In this document: positions 12,301 to 23,417 of the stretch, in pieces
Position numbering within the stretch: the first letter of the stretch is position 1
Layout: the number at the start of each line of letters is the position of its first letter
DNA from: Lingula anatina
Lineage: Eukaryota; Brachiopoda; Lingulata; Lingulida; Lingulidae
Length of the DNA: 64,000 nt
Reading direction: 5' to 3'
Assembly: GCF_001039355.2 (NCBI RefSeq)
Contig: NW_019774613.1
Span: 482,577 to 546,576, forward strand
Translations under genes and position numbers: made by a program
Notes under the pieces: generated by a model
Databases searched by the model: none
What the model was told of the DNA's origin: nothing
Seen by the model: the letters and a program-made list of their open reading frames with translations, nothing else

Positions 12301-15300
12301 ATATAATTCCAGGTATTGAATCTGCCCATAAAAGCGTTAAAGTGGCCAGTCTCCTGGCTGTGGAGGGCGGCCATCACATCAGGAGTAGTCTGGGTGTACT
12401 GAGGATGTTCTATGAACTTGGAGTGCGTTATATGACCCTTACCTGGAACTGTAATACACCATGGTGAGCTGTTGTAATAATAATAATGATTATTATTATT
12501 ATATAAATTATGAAAATTATCTAACACAAGCCGAAAATCTTACACAAATTTAGCTTACAGTCAACCTGGACGTAGGCCAACTTCAGACTGATCTGATACC
12601 CTCTACAAGGGTGGCAGATATAATAGGCACATTTTCCACAGAGAATCAACTAATTTATCTAAAGACATTACATGTGAATATCTTGTGAAAAATCAATCCT
12701 TGACCTTGGTAGAGGGTACTGATGTGAGAAGTTGTTACTCGCTGACCGCTAGGTGGTGTAGCGGCTAGGACCCTCTTGTAAATGTCAGATAAATCGACCC
12801 CCGTCCAAATTTATGCTTAAGCTAACGACATGAAGGATTTTTGGCCTGTGTTTGATCATTTTCATTAATGATCCAACTGCCAAGTTAATGAATATTTTTG
12901 CTCAATAACAGTAATAGTTTAATAATCCATTGTTAAAATCCCAACCCGTAAGCTGAAGTTATCTATATTTGTTGAAACTGAATATGATATTCAGAACATA
13001 ACACGATAATTTACAGCTCTACACAATTTTAATTTAAAATTCAAAAACTGAATGCCGTTTAATGTGAGATCATTTTCAGGGCTGACTGCAACGTCGCTAC
13101 CAGGCAACGAAAGCCTGTCCACCACGGTCTGACGGACTTCGGCAAGGTAAGGCAGTGGCGGATACATAGGGGTAGGGAATTGTCATTCGAATGCCCTCTA
13201 TTTTTAAATATAAAATAGCGAAATAAACACGCCTCTTCTGTATAGAGGGTCCATTGCGTATTTTGTGACCCGTGAAAGCCACTTTTTTATATCCCGAAAT
13301 GCGTGAACGTTCACATTATTTAGTGTGATCTGTGAAGCACCCTATTCCCGTGTCTCGTGAATACGGTTTTTTATTCTTTGCCCTTTGTGAAACGAAGTCA
13401 GTGTATTCGGATACTCGTGAATTTCAGGATTTTTGACCCATTTTATCAGTGAAATCTGAAAAAGGTCTTATTTAGTGTGATTTGTGAATTGTTTATTTTA
13501 TTTCCCGTGAACTGTGATCACTACCCCTCCCCCCTCCCCCAATTGGACCCTCTTTATAAGGGAGAATTTTGCCCTTGGCGACTTTGATCTCAGGAGATTA
13601 TAAACGGCGCTATATCACTCAAAATTACAAATATTTATTAAAAAGTTTGTGATTCTTGTTTTCTTTTTTCTAGATCGTCGTGAAGGAGATGAACCGCTTA
13701 GGAATGATGGTAGACCTGTCGCACGTGGCCGTGGACACTATGCACGCGGCCCTGAACGTGTCTGAAGCACCGGTCATCTTCAGCCACTCGTCTGCTTTCG
13801 CGCTTTGTCCTCATGTCAGAAATGTCCCGGATGACGTCCTCGTACGAGTGGTATGTTGAACTCGTACAGATGTAGGTCTCTGTTTGAGCAAGTAGTACTT
13901 AGCTTTGATTTAGTAAATGTATGCATATATCGATAGGACTTCATTTAACCGTTATTTTATAACTAGATCGATACGTTGTAAAAAAAGTCTCGTGTTTAAA
14001 ATAACAGGAAACCAGAAGGATACCTTTGAGACCGACTTCGAACAAAGTGCTTATTCCTCAATGTCAGTTGCTCTTAGAACATTAATCAGGTCCGTCTTTT
14101 TCTGAAAAAAAGTAGACCTTTACCCATTAAAACTTTCATAGATAAAAGATTTACCCTGAGGGGACCTTTTCCCGGCAAAAAGGGGGTTCTAACCCCCACC
14201 CCCACCCCCCCCACCCCCCCCGTAAATGTAGGCCTACTTGGTTAATCTGAGTAGAGACATTTTCTTGTGCTAAAATTAGCATCAATACTACGTTAATGAT
14301 TTTGATCATTTTACACGTGTTTGTACACAATTTAGATTAAAATCCGGAGTCTTGTCGATTTTACTACCTAGCAGTATTGTTCTTTTTGTTCTACAGAAAG
14401 AAAACGGCGGCATAGTTATGGTTAACTTCTACAATGATTTTATAAACTGTTCCTCTGAAAACACATATACAGGGGAACAGGACTGGAGACCCGCGGATAT
14501 CAACCAAGTCATAGGTAAGCACTATATCTTAAAATGACTTTGCTGCGTCACGAGATACAGCAGGGGTCACCCGACAGTCGAGTCATAAACAGGCGCGACA
14601 TATCTATCCTCTAATATCAGGGTCCACCCGCTTTCAACATTTTTGTAACAGACTACTAATATAGGCTTAGGAGTGCCCCACCGCGTCCCTTAAAACGTGA
14701 AATTTTTGACTGAAATATGTTTTGTTTCAAAGCTTGAAAGCTTTTGCGGTACACACGTAGAGACCAGATTTGAGGGAGTCGCTATTTCGGTGTCACTTAC
14801 ATATAAATAAAGCAAAAAATACATATTTATGTTGCAGTGTCAAACTACGATTATAACTTCCAAATTGTAAACGCCTCCATTATTTTTAATGAATTAAACA
14901 TTTGTTAAGAAAATAGCATTATAAAAGTGTTTGTTTCGCTTTGTAACTTGAATCCAGATTTGTCGAAATGATAAGAAACCCAATGCTCTTATTAACCACG
15001 TCTTACTAATTCAGAACACATAGAGTACATACGCAATATAACCGGCGTTGATCACGTTGGACTAGGCAGCGACTTTGATGGGATAGACAGGTGAGAAAAG
15101 ATGCTGAAATACAAAGTTTACTAATGGGAATTGAACAAACAGTCAAAGGTAAATTTTTATTTTACAGCGGATAAGAAAATGTGGGTTATAAATATAATAT
15201 TTGCAGACGTCTAATAAGGTAAGACTCTAATGTCAATTTCGTCCCCTGCTCATGCTTTTGTCACAATTAAAATTGAACAGCTGGACAAGATGGCCACGTG

Positions 15301-16663
15301 CTTTTTACTAGTAACCGTAGTAATGTGTCTTATTTGTTGACAAAACCATGCAGCATACTGTGCAGGGTTTAAGGTTAAGTCAGCCAAGTATCTACATGTA
15401 CGTATGAGGAAAATACCGAAACGAATAAACGCGCTAGGGACTCTTACTTGTTTAATGTATCCGTTGTCACAGAATGCAATATGAATAAGAAATACGTTTT
15501 TAATAGTAGAATTATATGTATTTGAACAAGAAAGTTAAAGAGAATTTTTTTTTATTTTCATTAACATTCCTTGATTTAAATAAAAAATACAAGTCCCGTG
15601 ATTTATTCCCGTCGTCAGAAATATCACAGTGACTCTGTTATATTTTACTGAACAACACCGATAATACAAATGGAAATGCACCATTTCATTTAACGTATTG
15701 TGATCACAGGTATCCTGTCGGTCTAGAAGACGTGTCGAAATTCCCCAACATTCTCTACGAGTTGATGTCACGTGGTTGGAGTGAGGAAGAGCTGGAAAAA
15801 CTGGCCGGGAAAAACTTTCTCAGGGTGTTCCGAAAGGTGGAGGAGGTGAGAAAAACGGGGTTTCTGTGTTTAAAGAAGCACCTTATTGTTTTTTCAACGA
15901 GTTCTACAGGGTACAGTTAAAGGTTTTCAACAGTTAGAATGCATGTGAGGGTTTTTTTTTTCGGAAAATGGCGTACATGGATGTGGCAAGCAATGAAAAG
16001 TATGCATACTTCTTCATACTGCTATGACAAATTGTAAAAGTTTATGATATAGGTAAAAACCGTCCAAGCCATTATATCCACGGCTGACAGGCTTCTGAAT
16101 CACATGAATGAAATACATACATTGGCTACAGCAACGATGTGTTCCCTTGGGTACCGTCCCCTTGGACACCATCCCCTGTAATAAAGTGGGGCTGTGTAAA
16201 TGTCCACATGGTACCTGTATGTGCTGGCGTTGCAATTTTAACTTTAAACATCAAAACAACAAATCAGAACGATCTCTACAAATAAAATTTATGGCACAGT
16301 CTCACCTACCTGTAAATACGCTCGCAATTTTTGTGCTCCATTTGACCTTGAGCGGCTGACTGGAATCAGTTGAAAAACTATTTGTTTCCAACTTTTCAAC
16401 TTGAGTTGTTTACTTACTGACCTGCTGCTACACTTTAACTTTGTTCATAATTGATCTGAAGCTGAAAGCTTACTTCAGCCTCTCATTTCCGCCAAATGCA
16501 TATATTTCGGCCTATTTAATTTCCAAAATCACGTAAATGCGTTGTTTTTTCCTTACAGGTAAAAATGTCCAAAGTGGATCAACCTGCATTTGAGAATCTT
16601 ATTGATATTAATGAAATACCGGATCATAGCTGCATCAGCACAAACTGGGAAATATTTGGATGA
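6462..16663 (+). CDS. Membrane dipeptidase (renal dipeptidase family), copy A, 12 exons
   Basis: Exons, all with AG/GT borders and matching phases: 6462-6504, 9586-9681, 10276-10396, 11141-11306, 11675-11807, 12313-12463, 13080-13146, 13674-13850, 14397-14514, 15015-15090, 15710-15845, 16559-16663 (TGA). They join to about 462 residues. Family: zinc dipeptidases (M19, DPEP-like) that split dipeptides such as Cys-Gly and leukotriene D4. Zinc-site motifs are present: DGHND (about 87-90), VEGGH (E204), DLSHV (H276), FSHSS (H297), then RNVPDD and GSDFDG. The 21-residue His-His spacing equals that of DPEP1. Residues 39-62 form one hydrophobic segment after a basic N-terminus (PRVLNRK), so the protein should be a type II membrane protein with its catalytic domain outside, unlike GPI-anchored vertebrate DPEP. 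The tail (ISTNWEIFG) shows no GPI signal. The start in exon 1 is supported by the in-frame phase 1 junction and a similar exon at 50868. Exon 2 also offers a downstream ATG at 9606. Confidence 0.9.
7627..7871. mobile_element. Short inverted-repeat element in intron 1 of dipeptidase A
   Basis: The ends are CAGGGGCGGACCTGG on the left and, reverse-complemented, CAGTGGCAGATTTAG on the right. Both sides are flanked by CTGTA (7622-7626 and 7872-7876), read as a 5 bp target-site duplication. It is about 245 bp, G/C-rich inside, and has no coding capacity. A relative with the same ends lies at 59291-59458. The CAG termini suggest a hAT-like non-autonomous element, but class is not certain. Confidence 0.55.
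9034..9342. repeat. TG microsatellite with TGTTG variants and a 25-base assembly gap
   Basis: Almost pure (TG)n, broken by TTG steps. Twenty-five N at 9128-9152 show the assembly did not resolve it, so its true length is unknown. Open frames of Cys-Val or His-Thr over it are artefacts of the repeat. It lies in intron 1 of dipeptidase A, just before exon 2. A C-tract follows at 9415-9431. Confidence 0.9.
11957..12286. mobile_element. MITE-like element in intron 5 of dipeptidase A
   Basis: Bounded by AAAGGGATAA on the left and TTATCTCTTT on the right. The same element sits at the same place in dipeptidase B (57473-57799), so it predates the duplication. A third copy lies in reverse orientation at 45396-45737. 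The core includes CCATCTATGGAGGTCACGTG. No coding capacity. Confidence 0.6.
12745..12800 (+). repeat. Possible tRNA-like SINE head in intron 6
   Basis: GGTGGTGTAGCGGCTAGGA resembles a tRNA A-box region, but the expected B-box downstream is poor (ATAAATCGACCCCC). The same motif lies at 58270-58315 in dipeptidase B. Not a tRNA gene; a decayed tRNA-derived SINE is possible. Confidence 0.25.
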
Positions 16664-17299
16664 AACTGAATTGTTATAATACGGTGGTGTCCATGTACAC
16701 CTGTACATAAACGAACCGAACTGCTTTTATAAAGTTATGTTGGGATACGTTTCACGAAGAAATCAGATACATTGAAGACCAAACGTGAAATCTGATCTGA
16801 TGGTTTTGATAAAGATATATGGCCGATTGTGTGCATTAATTGGGCAGATTCGATAAAGTAAGGTTCACAAGATTATAGCAGCTAAAACAAATAGGACGCA
16901 AAGACTGAGTATTACTTTCGCTCGAGTGTGCATTTCATTAATATTTGATTGAACATATTCCAGAAAGATTACATCGTCAACTCCTCACAAGTTAGTAAAC
17001 ATTTAATTGCCGTAATTCAGATTTATTAAAAGTATTTGTGTAGCCAAATGTTCACAAGCACAACAAAGCTCTGTTTTTTCTCAAAAGTAAATAAGACGTA
17101 AGACCATATGGCTGAATATTGTCATTTATTAAAAAGGAAGAAAACGTAATACAAAGTTACAAAAAAAAAAAAAAAAAAACGGGGAGATGATCAAAATAAC
17201 ATCAAGTTATCACACATGCAACCCACATACAATGGAGCATAAAGTTGGCGAAAGAGAAAAATGCCAACAAGATGTAAGAACTAGAGCCTCACATCCCTG
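16664..17299. other. 3' flank of dipeptidase A
   Basis: AT-rich sequence after the TGA, with no second gene. An exact AATAAA in a typical place was not obvious; ATTAAA-like words occur near 17026. An 18-base poly-A run lies at 17161-17179. The flank does not resemble that of copy B over more than a short distance. Confidence 0.4.
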
Positions 17300-17830
17300 C
17301 ACTGTTATTTTCTAACTTGTATTACGCATGAACTATGTGGATGGAAAGTGTGTAGTCGGGTATGTCACTATCTACTAATTGGCTACCATGTCTCTGGCAC
17401 TGCTGTTTCACGTAATATGTGGTGATTTCATTGGGTAGTACTCTTTGGGCTGGTCAAAGTATGGCTTTAACAGAGCAGGGTTCTGACAAAAAAGCCTCCA
17501 TATTTCGACAACGGCTGCACAAAAAAAGATTTTCAAGTTTCGCATACAAGTGACCGGATTCACGGTGCTTGAACTGAGTGAAACAGTGTGTCACCACGGA
17601 GTTGGTTTGCGTCGGAATGGCGCCAAACGGATAGACATTGCCAGATAAATTATTGTGTCACAAGGAACAATCCGCACAGTCTTACAGAGGTATGACCACA
17701 CTAGTGTACCTACACAGAGGCTACACCCAAGGCATTCCAAACTTATCGCCAGGAATTAGGACTCACTGTTCTTACGGATGTGCTGCTACAACTAAACAAA
17801 TGTAACCAGTTTCCTCTCAGAATGGGGAGG
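17300..17830 (+). mobile_element. Fragment of a Tc1/mariner-type transposon (helix-turn-helix part)
   Basis: In the plus frame near 17600-17700 one reads DIAR-stop-IIVSQGTIRTVLQRYD, which fits the second helix-turn-helix of Tc1-type transposases (VS..T....L.RY). An in-frame stop shows decay. About 350 bp of this segment recur at 31360-31690. The catalytic domain is absent here. Confidence 0.5.
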
Positions 17831-18621
17831 GGGGATTGCCACTTAAAAGCGTTTTTTAAACCCTTTTGTGCGCGGACTGGATTTATAAGCGAATTTGTAC
17901 CGGATGTAATCTAACGAAACCTCTGTGACTAGCGCAACGTCGTCTATTTCCGCAAAGAGTTTGAAACCATAAACGTTTCCGTGCACAGCACTGGAATTAT
18001 ATAGCTTATTATTGCGGTCAAATTTCATTTGTACCGCCGAAGTGGTCAGAATAAGAGTTAACAACCCTACAAAGAAGATTGTGTCACTCAGAGCGACTGG
18101 GGCGGTGGGAGTATATAGTGTTTGGAGTAGAATTTACGTTGGTGCCAAAGCAACCAACAGTATACATAGTATCTAGTAGATGGTTAACTGAACCACGCCA
18201 AATGCAGGAATATCCACAAGTACTGTATTCTGCCTACCATTTGCTAGAGGGCACCTTAGAAACGATTTTATGGAAAAGATGAAAATTCTGGTCTATAAAG
18301 AGCACTTGGTTTCGCAGAATACCTGCAGAACCAAAGGACACCAAGATCCCCAGATCTGAAGCCTATTTTTGGATAGTCATTACTAGTAAAATTAACCGCC
18401 TTCTGGTCCTTCAACACATCTGAACCTAATTGGACAAGCCCGTTGCCTGGGATAATATTTTAGACCCAGCTCTATGAAACATATCACAAGGAAAGTCTTG
18501 CCAATTTGGAGCCCTGGTATCTCCCAGGTTCAGGTATCAGACGCACCTCTGGCCGTTGCTGTGACTACACACCGAGATACAAACAACGCTTTTGATGGTT
18601 GCTAAATGTTATAGACTGCAT
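17831..18621. other. Unassigned stretch
   Basis: No gene recognised. A 73-codon minus-strand frame at 17843-18064 has no family resemblance or clear splice context. Confidence 0.3.
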
Positions 18622-18852
18622 TCCCACAGATTTAGATCGATTCATCTGGATCGACCTAACTCCCTGTGGGCTCACGCTAAATTGTTGCCAGCTCAAGAGC
18701 CTTAAATGCCTGTCACGCCTACCCAATCAGCTAGGGTAAAGATAATTACCCCCTAACAGCTTTACTATGCGTGAGAGACATTTAAGCCGGCCAAGTTGAC
18801 AGCAATTTAGTGAGACTCCCCTGGGGGATAGATCGATCTAAATATCTATGGG
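18622..18852. mobile_element. Palindromic MITE, family P, copy 1
   Basis: The two halves are reverse complements over about 100 bases each: the left begins CCCACAGATTTAGATCGATT and the right ends ATCGATCTAAATATCTATGGG. It contains the stem words TTCACGCTAAATTG-like and GCCTGTCACGCCTACC-like. Other copies are at 29901-30100 and 34560-34771. It would fold into one long hairpin. No coding capacity. Confidence 0.75.
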
Positions 18853-19979
18853 ACTGGTCTCTTAGAATCAGCCATGTATTTTTGTTTTAGGTGAATTCAA
18901 GCAAAAGCATGCTATTAAAATGGCGCTGAAGAGTATATGCACAGCTATCAAATTCTTGTTTTCATTTATCAGTTGGAAACATAGGGAAGAAAATCGAAGA
19001 AAAATAATTTGAAAAAACATAACCATACTAAATATCAAGTCTGTATGTAGATTGGTTATCGAAAACCACCATGAAGCTATGAACTTTATCTTTAAAAGTA
19101 TGGAAGTTTGCTTGTCCAACAACATACCCTGTAAATTCGTAAATTAAGGAACAGAACAGCAAACATTTTTCATTTCATTAAATTCCCTTTAAACGCTCAA
19201 TTCGGATAAATATCTTGAGGTACACAAGGACCACTCAGCTTTGATATAGAAGAAAATGAATTGCAGGGGGGGGGGGGGGGCTCTAGGCTTAATCTCGTAA
19301 TCTGATTTCATTCGGCGAGAGGCCCCGCGGAGTTGGAAAGAACTTCTAAGACCGAAACGTTTATTGGGAATTAGTTCTAAGATTTGCATGCCATGTGTAA
19401 AGACCTACAGTTGAACCCAAAACCGTTGAACAATACAATCTATAAATCCCTACGGACTTCTAACTTATTAATATTATTATTAACACCGTTATTATAGTGA
19501 GAGTCTAAATATCCGTTACAATAATGACTCAAAATTTAGAAAATTGGATGTTATTTAAAACAATTACCTTTTGTATGAAAGCCCATTTTGTTGTTCTGAC
19601 TTTTTGAAAATAGCAAACATGACGTCACTATAAAGCAATATTTTCATCTCTCTAGAGTGAAGCTAAATATTACTGTAATGCATGCAATCACATGTAGTAT
19701 AAATTGCGTTAGAAAGGGTAACAAATTATTTATAAACAAGGCAGCTAAACTTTAAAATGTACAGACAAAAACAGAAAAATAATTATTGCAAAATAAGCTA
19801 CATGTACTTTGAATTTTGAAGCAATGATTCATAATGGCTAACTGCAACAGCAAAGTCAATCAAATTGTAATTTGACACAACAGATAATATGACTGTAAGG
19901 AATGTTTAACTCGCATAAGGCCTCAGGCCAATGAGAGCCCAAGTTCAAACTTTAAAATGCCAGAATGAGGAAAAAGAAA
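18853..19979. other. AT-rich intergenic stretch
   Basis: No gene or clear element. A G-tract lies at 19266-19280. Confidence 0.3.
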
Positions 19980-20830
19980 CTTTTTTTAACCAAAAATTGC
20001 ATAAATCTAGGAAAAATTAATAATTCTATCAAGCTGGTTTTTCAGTGTGAGTTGGATGTCAATCCAAAGAATCATTATTGTAAGTTATAAAATAAGAAGT
20101 TCAACAGTTTTCATTTTATAATGAAAACTGTTTTGATACTATGTTACCTCACGATTAACAGCATAATCACCACCAAATTTAATTATACACTGCAGGTAAC
20201 ATATACGTTTAGAGATATTGATAAGCAAACGTCCATGGACATTTTAAGGCACACCTTGAAGGTGCCAATATGTGAAAAAAATTACATTTCACAAAAAACT
20301 GCATAACTTCCAGAAACGTTAACCAATTAGGCTGGTTAATCCATCAAGCTGTATTGTAGTCCTACAGTTCTTCTCTATAATTTTGACAATGGTGACTGAC
20401 ATAGTTCTTCTTAAATATTCACTATGGTGTTAGTGCCACAAATATATTTTTTTCAGTTTTGATACAGTATCACATCTTGTACTGCAGGTACACGTTACAT
20501 TAATATTTAGCTCATGGAAGTTCAAAGTCACACCTTGAGAATGCCAATATTTGAACCAAACCAGTGCATAGTTTCACAAAAAATGGCCCGATCAGGCTGG
20601 TTTTCGAACTCGACCTGTATTTTAGTGATTTTGTTCACTCCTGAAAGTTTGAAGACAATAGGATAACCAATGTTTTGTGTTATCTGCATTTGTGTTATTT
20701 GTATCATGTACACTGAAAAAAAAAAAAACAACAACAACAGAAAAAAACACCATAACTTTTGCAAAATAGTCTGATCATTCAGATTTTCGAACTGAATTCT
20801 ATTCATATTCATCGGTTCCGTAAGTTTGTG
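19980..20830. repeat. Divergent tandem repeat, unit about 340-360 bp
   Basis: Recurring order of words: a TTTGATAC..AT.TTAC start, then CTGCAGGTA, CACACCTTGA..TGCCAATAT, TTTCACAAAAAA and (C)AGGCTGGTT. It is seen at 20140-20350 and 20455-20640, with a partial unit near 19980-20050. The units are old and diverged. No function is evident. Confidence 0.5.
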
Positions 20831-21779
20831 GGCAAAAGGTACAACGGTTTTCCACTTATCGTGTTAACACTGAAAGTGCACGGCGACGACGGCTACGACA
20901 GACGCAGGTGACGGCAATATGTACACATATCTGTGTCTCTACATAAAAAAAAATCAAAGGGAAAATTTTCAATAAGTTAAATAACGCAATGTTAAATACC
21001 AGTCCATTACAATTTTTTTTTTTTTTGGACTCACAACTTCATGCATTCGTCCCATTGTTATCTAATTCTGGCGTCATCGCATGGTCATCTTCAAAGGAGA
21101 GGCTATCCTCTAGATAAATACTCAAAACAAGCCATGTTATTGTAAATCATGCAAATAAAGCTTCTCATTAGCATATGTACATTCCCACTACCAGCTAACG
21201 ACACACCGTAATTCGATTCATTAAACCTGCATTTTCATCGGATGAAAATTCTACATTGCAAATATTGCTAGAATAATTAACAATCAGCAAGTTTAATTAA
21301 ATTTACAGATATATATATATATATACAAGGACCTACAAATTGGCCACTACCTACACTTAACCACATTTTTAGTCTTGTTGGCATTTTAAAAAAAGCAGCC
21401 AGTTTTTTAATATGTGAGGGTACATCTATTACAAACAAGCTTACGTATAATACAATGCATACAATGTCCTATGATTCCGATCCTTCCTTAACCGGTATTT
21501 ACTAACGGCATCACTCTACTGTATATCGCATGAGAGTCCCGCTTATTCTCAACAGGCTATGTACCATCTAACAACTGAAAATTCAAAAATAAGAAAACAT
21601 TACAATTCAGTTTATTTGTGTGACACTAGTAGTAAATGGAGTTCGTTTTTCAAACAATACGGTATGTTTTATTTTGGAACAAATAGGTAGTGGTACTATA
21701 CGCTCTGATTTCTAACGAGACTGTTTTCAACAAATAACTACCGATCAAAGATATAAAACATTCTGCTACATACAACATA
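20831..21779. other. AT-rich intergenic stretch
   Basis: No gene seen. It has a poly-T tract at 21012-21026 and a short (TA)n at 21308-21325. Confidence 0.35.
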
Positions 21780-22440
21780 TTTCAAAATTCCATGTGCTTT
21801 TATTGACAAATAATCACATCATTGGTGTAAACTGTTCTAAACAATGCTTTTTTATTCCAGATACCATAACTTACATGATTAATCGTTCAGAAAATACAAA
21901 ATAGGGTGAAAATATCTATATTTTATAACATTAATTCAAATTTAAAGTATGCACCCCCTCATATCTGGCGTTCACTGTGATTTCCACAGAGGCAAAGAAA
22001 TGTCTGTTAAATTAAAAAGACACCGCTAAATATTCCCATATTTACACAAAATTAACATTAGGATGTATTCGTTAAAGGCCACGTGTGCCTACCGCGCACT
22101 GCAACTATCTCCTTTAAGCGAGGTGACAAGCCTTCACCAAGGGTAACAATCCTGTTTTGTGGGAAATTGTCCTATTCTTCATAAGTAACTTGGCGAAGTT
22201 GGTCCAGATTATTTGGGGGTTGGTTCCGCTCTGCATTGCATACTCCGATTCGTGCCACAGGTGCTCAGTAGGGTCAATATCAGGGTTCAAATATGGTTAC
22301 CCCATTCTAAGAAAATTGTGTTTCTGCAACAAATCACTTGACAGGCGAGAGCTGTGTGCAATTGCGCTGTCATGATGAATCCTGGGATTAACCCCGAAGT
22401 TAGTTCTAGCAGATGGAGTGAAAGCTGAGAATATTACGTT
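21780..22440 (-). mobile_element. Decayed Tc1-type transposon, left inverted copy
   Basis: On the minus strand the 3' end of a Tc1-type transposase is readable: HDSAIAHSSRLSSD, then a stop in place of the next codons, then NPDIDPTEHLWHE. The acidic residue of DPTEHLW is the family's third catalytic position. The non-coding tail to 21780 matches the tail of the right copy base for base over long runs. The terminal repeat itself has been lost at the left end. Confidence 0.75.
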
Positions 22441-22479
22441 CAGTGACCCCAGCGGTACCGGAACCTGGTCAACCATCAG

Positions 22480-23417
22480 TGGAAAGAAGCAGGTTTTGCT
22501 GAATAATCAAGGCATTTCTTGTTTTCCATCGATGGTCAGATGAGGGTCTGAAGACATGTTGAAGAAAGACTCTTGGAAGGGTGTGTGTAGGATATTATCG
22601 CCTAAGGTGTCAGATCAGTTCTCGTTTGGAGAGCATTCCAAGCCCATGACAATTTTACATCGTTCCTTCTAGAACAGAACGTTGTTTGGGCATTTTAATG
22701 TACGTGTAGCATTCTCTACAGATATCTCACTCCATTTGCAAGAGGAGACATCTGGGATGCTACGGGCTTCATAGTGACAACGCATTCGCTCACAGATCTC
22801 GCCTGACAAGTGATTCGGTGCAGAAACACAATGTTCTGAGGATGGCACAATCATATTTGAGCCCTGATATTAACCCTACTGAGCACTTGTGGCATGAATT
22901 GGAGTATGCAATGCAGAGCAGAACCAATCCCCAACTAATCTGGACCAACACCGCCAAATTCTTTAAGAATAATGGGACAAAATTCCCCTAAATACATGTA
23001 GTATTGTTACCCTTGGTGAAGGTCTGTCGCGCCGCCTAATGGAGATAAATGCAGTACGCGGTAGGCATACATGCTACAGTTGTATTAGACACGTGACCTT
23101 TTATAAGCACATCCTAATGCTAATTTTGTGTAAATTTGGTGATGTTTGGCTGTGTCATTTTAATTTAACAGAAATTTCTTTACCTCTGTGGAAGCCACAG
23201 TGAAACACAGGATTTGAGGGGGCGCATACTCTAAATTTGAAATAATGTTATAAAATATAGATATTTTCGCCGCTATTTTGTATTTTCTGAACGATTAATA
23301 ATGTAAGATATGGTATCTTGAAATAAATCGTTGTTTCTAGAAATGTACACCTGTGAGATGAACAATTGTAAATAATCACACGGAATTGGTGTGAGACAAC
23401 CTTTTTGACCAGTGTTG
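22480..23417 (+). mobile_element. Decayed Tc1-type transposon, right copy, overlapping the 3' end of NB-ARC/WD40 B
   Basis: On the plus strand the frame HSDNAFAHRSRLTSD... SPDINPTEHLWHELE ends near 22990. It has 34 residues between the catalytic D and E (DD34E, Tc1 group). Upstream, FLFSIDGQMRV and the following codons fit the middle of the domain but contain stops. The right terminal repeat reads, on the minus strand, CAACACTGGTCAAAAAGGTT from 23417 inward, next to a TA. The 299 bp element at 55072-55370 has the same ends. The copy faces the left copy head to head. Confidence 0.8.

Noticed and set aside
12285-12527. Minus-strand frame opposite dipeptidase exon 6
   Set aside because: Antisense of a coding exon; the same frame reappears opposite copy B only because the DNA is duplicated.
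13097-13282. Minus-strand frame at exon 7 of dipeptidase A, also 58595-58783
   Set aside because: Shared because of the duplication; it overlaps a coding exon and its intron and has no own features.
17843-18064. Minus-strand frame of 73 codons
   Set aside because: No recognisable family, no splice support and no paralogous copy.
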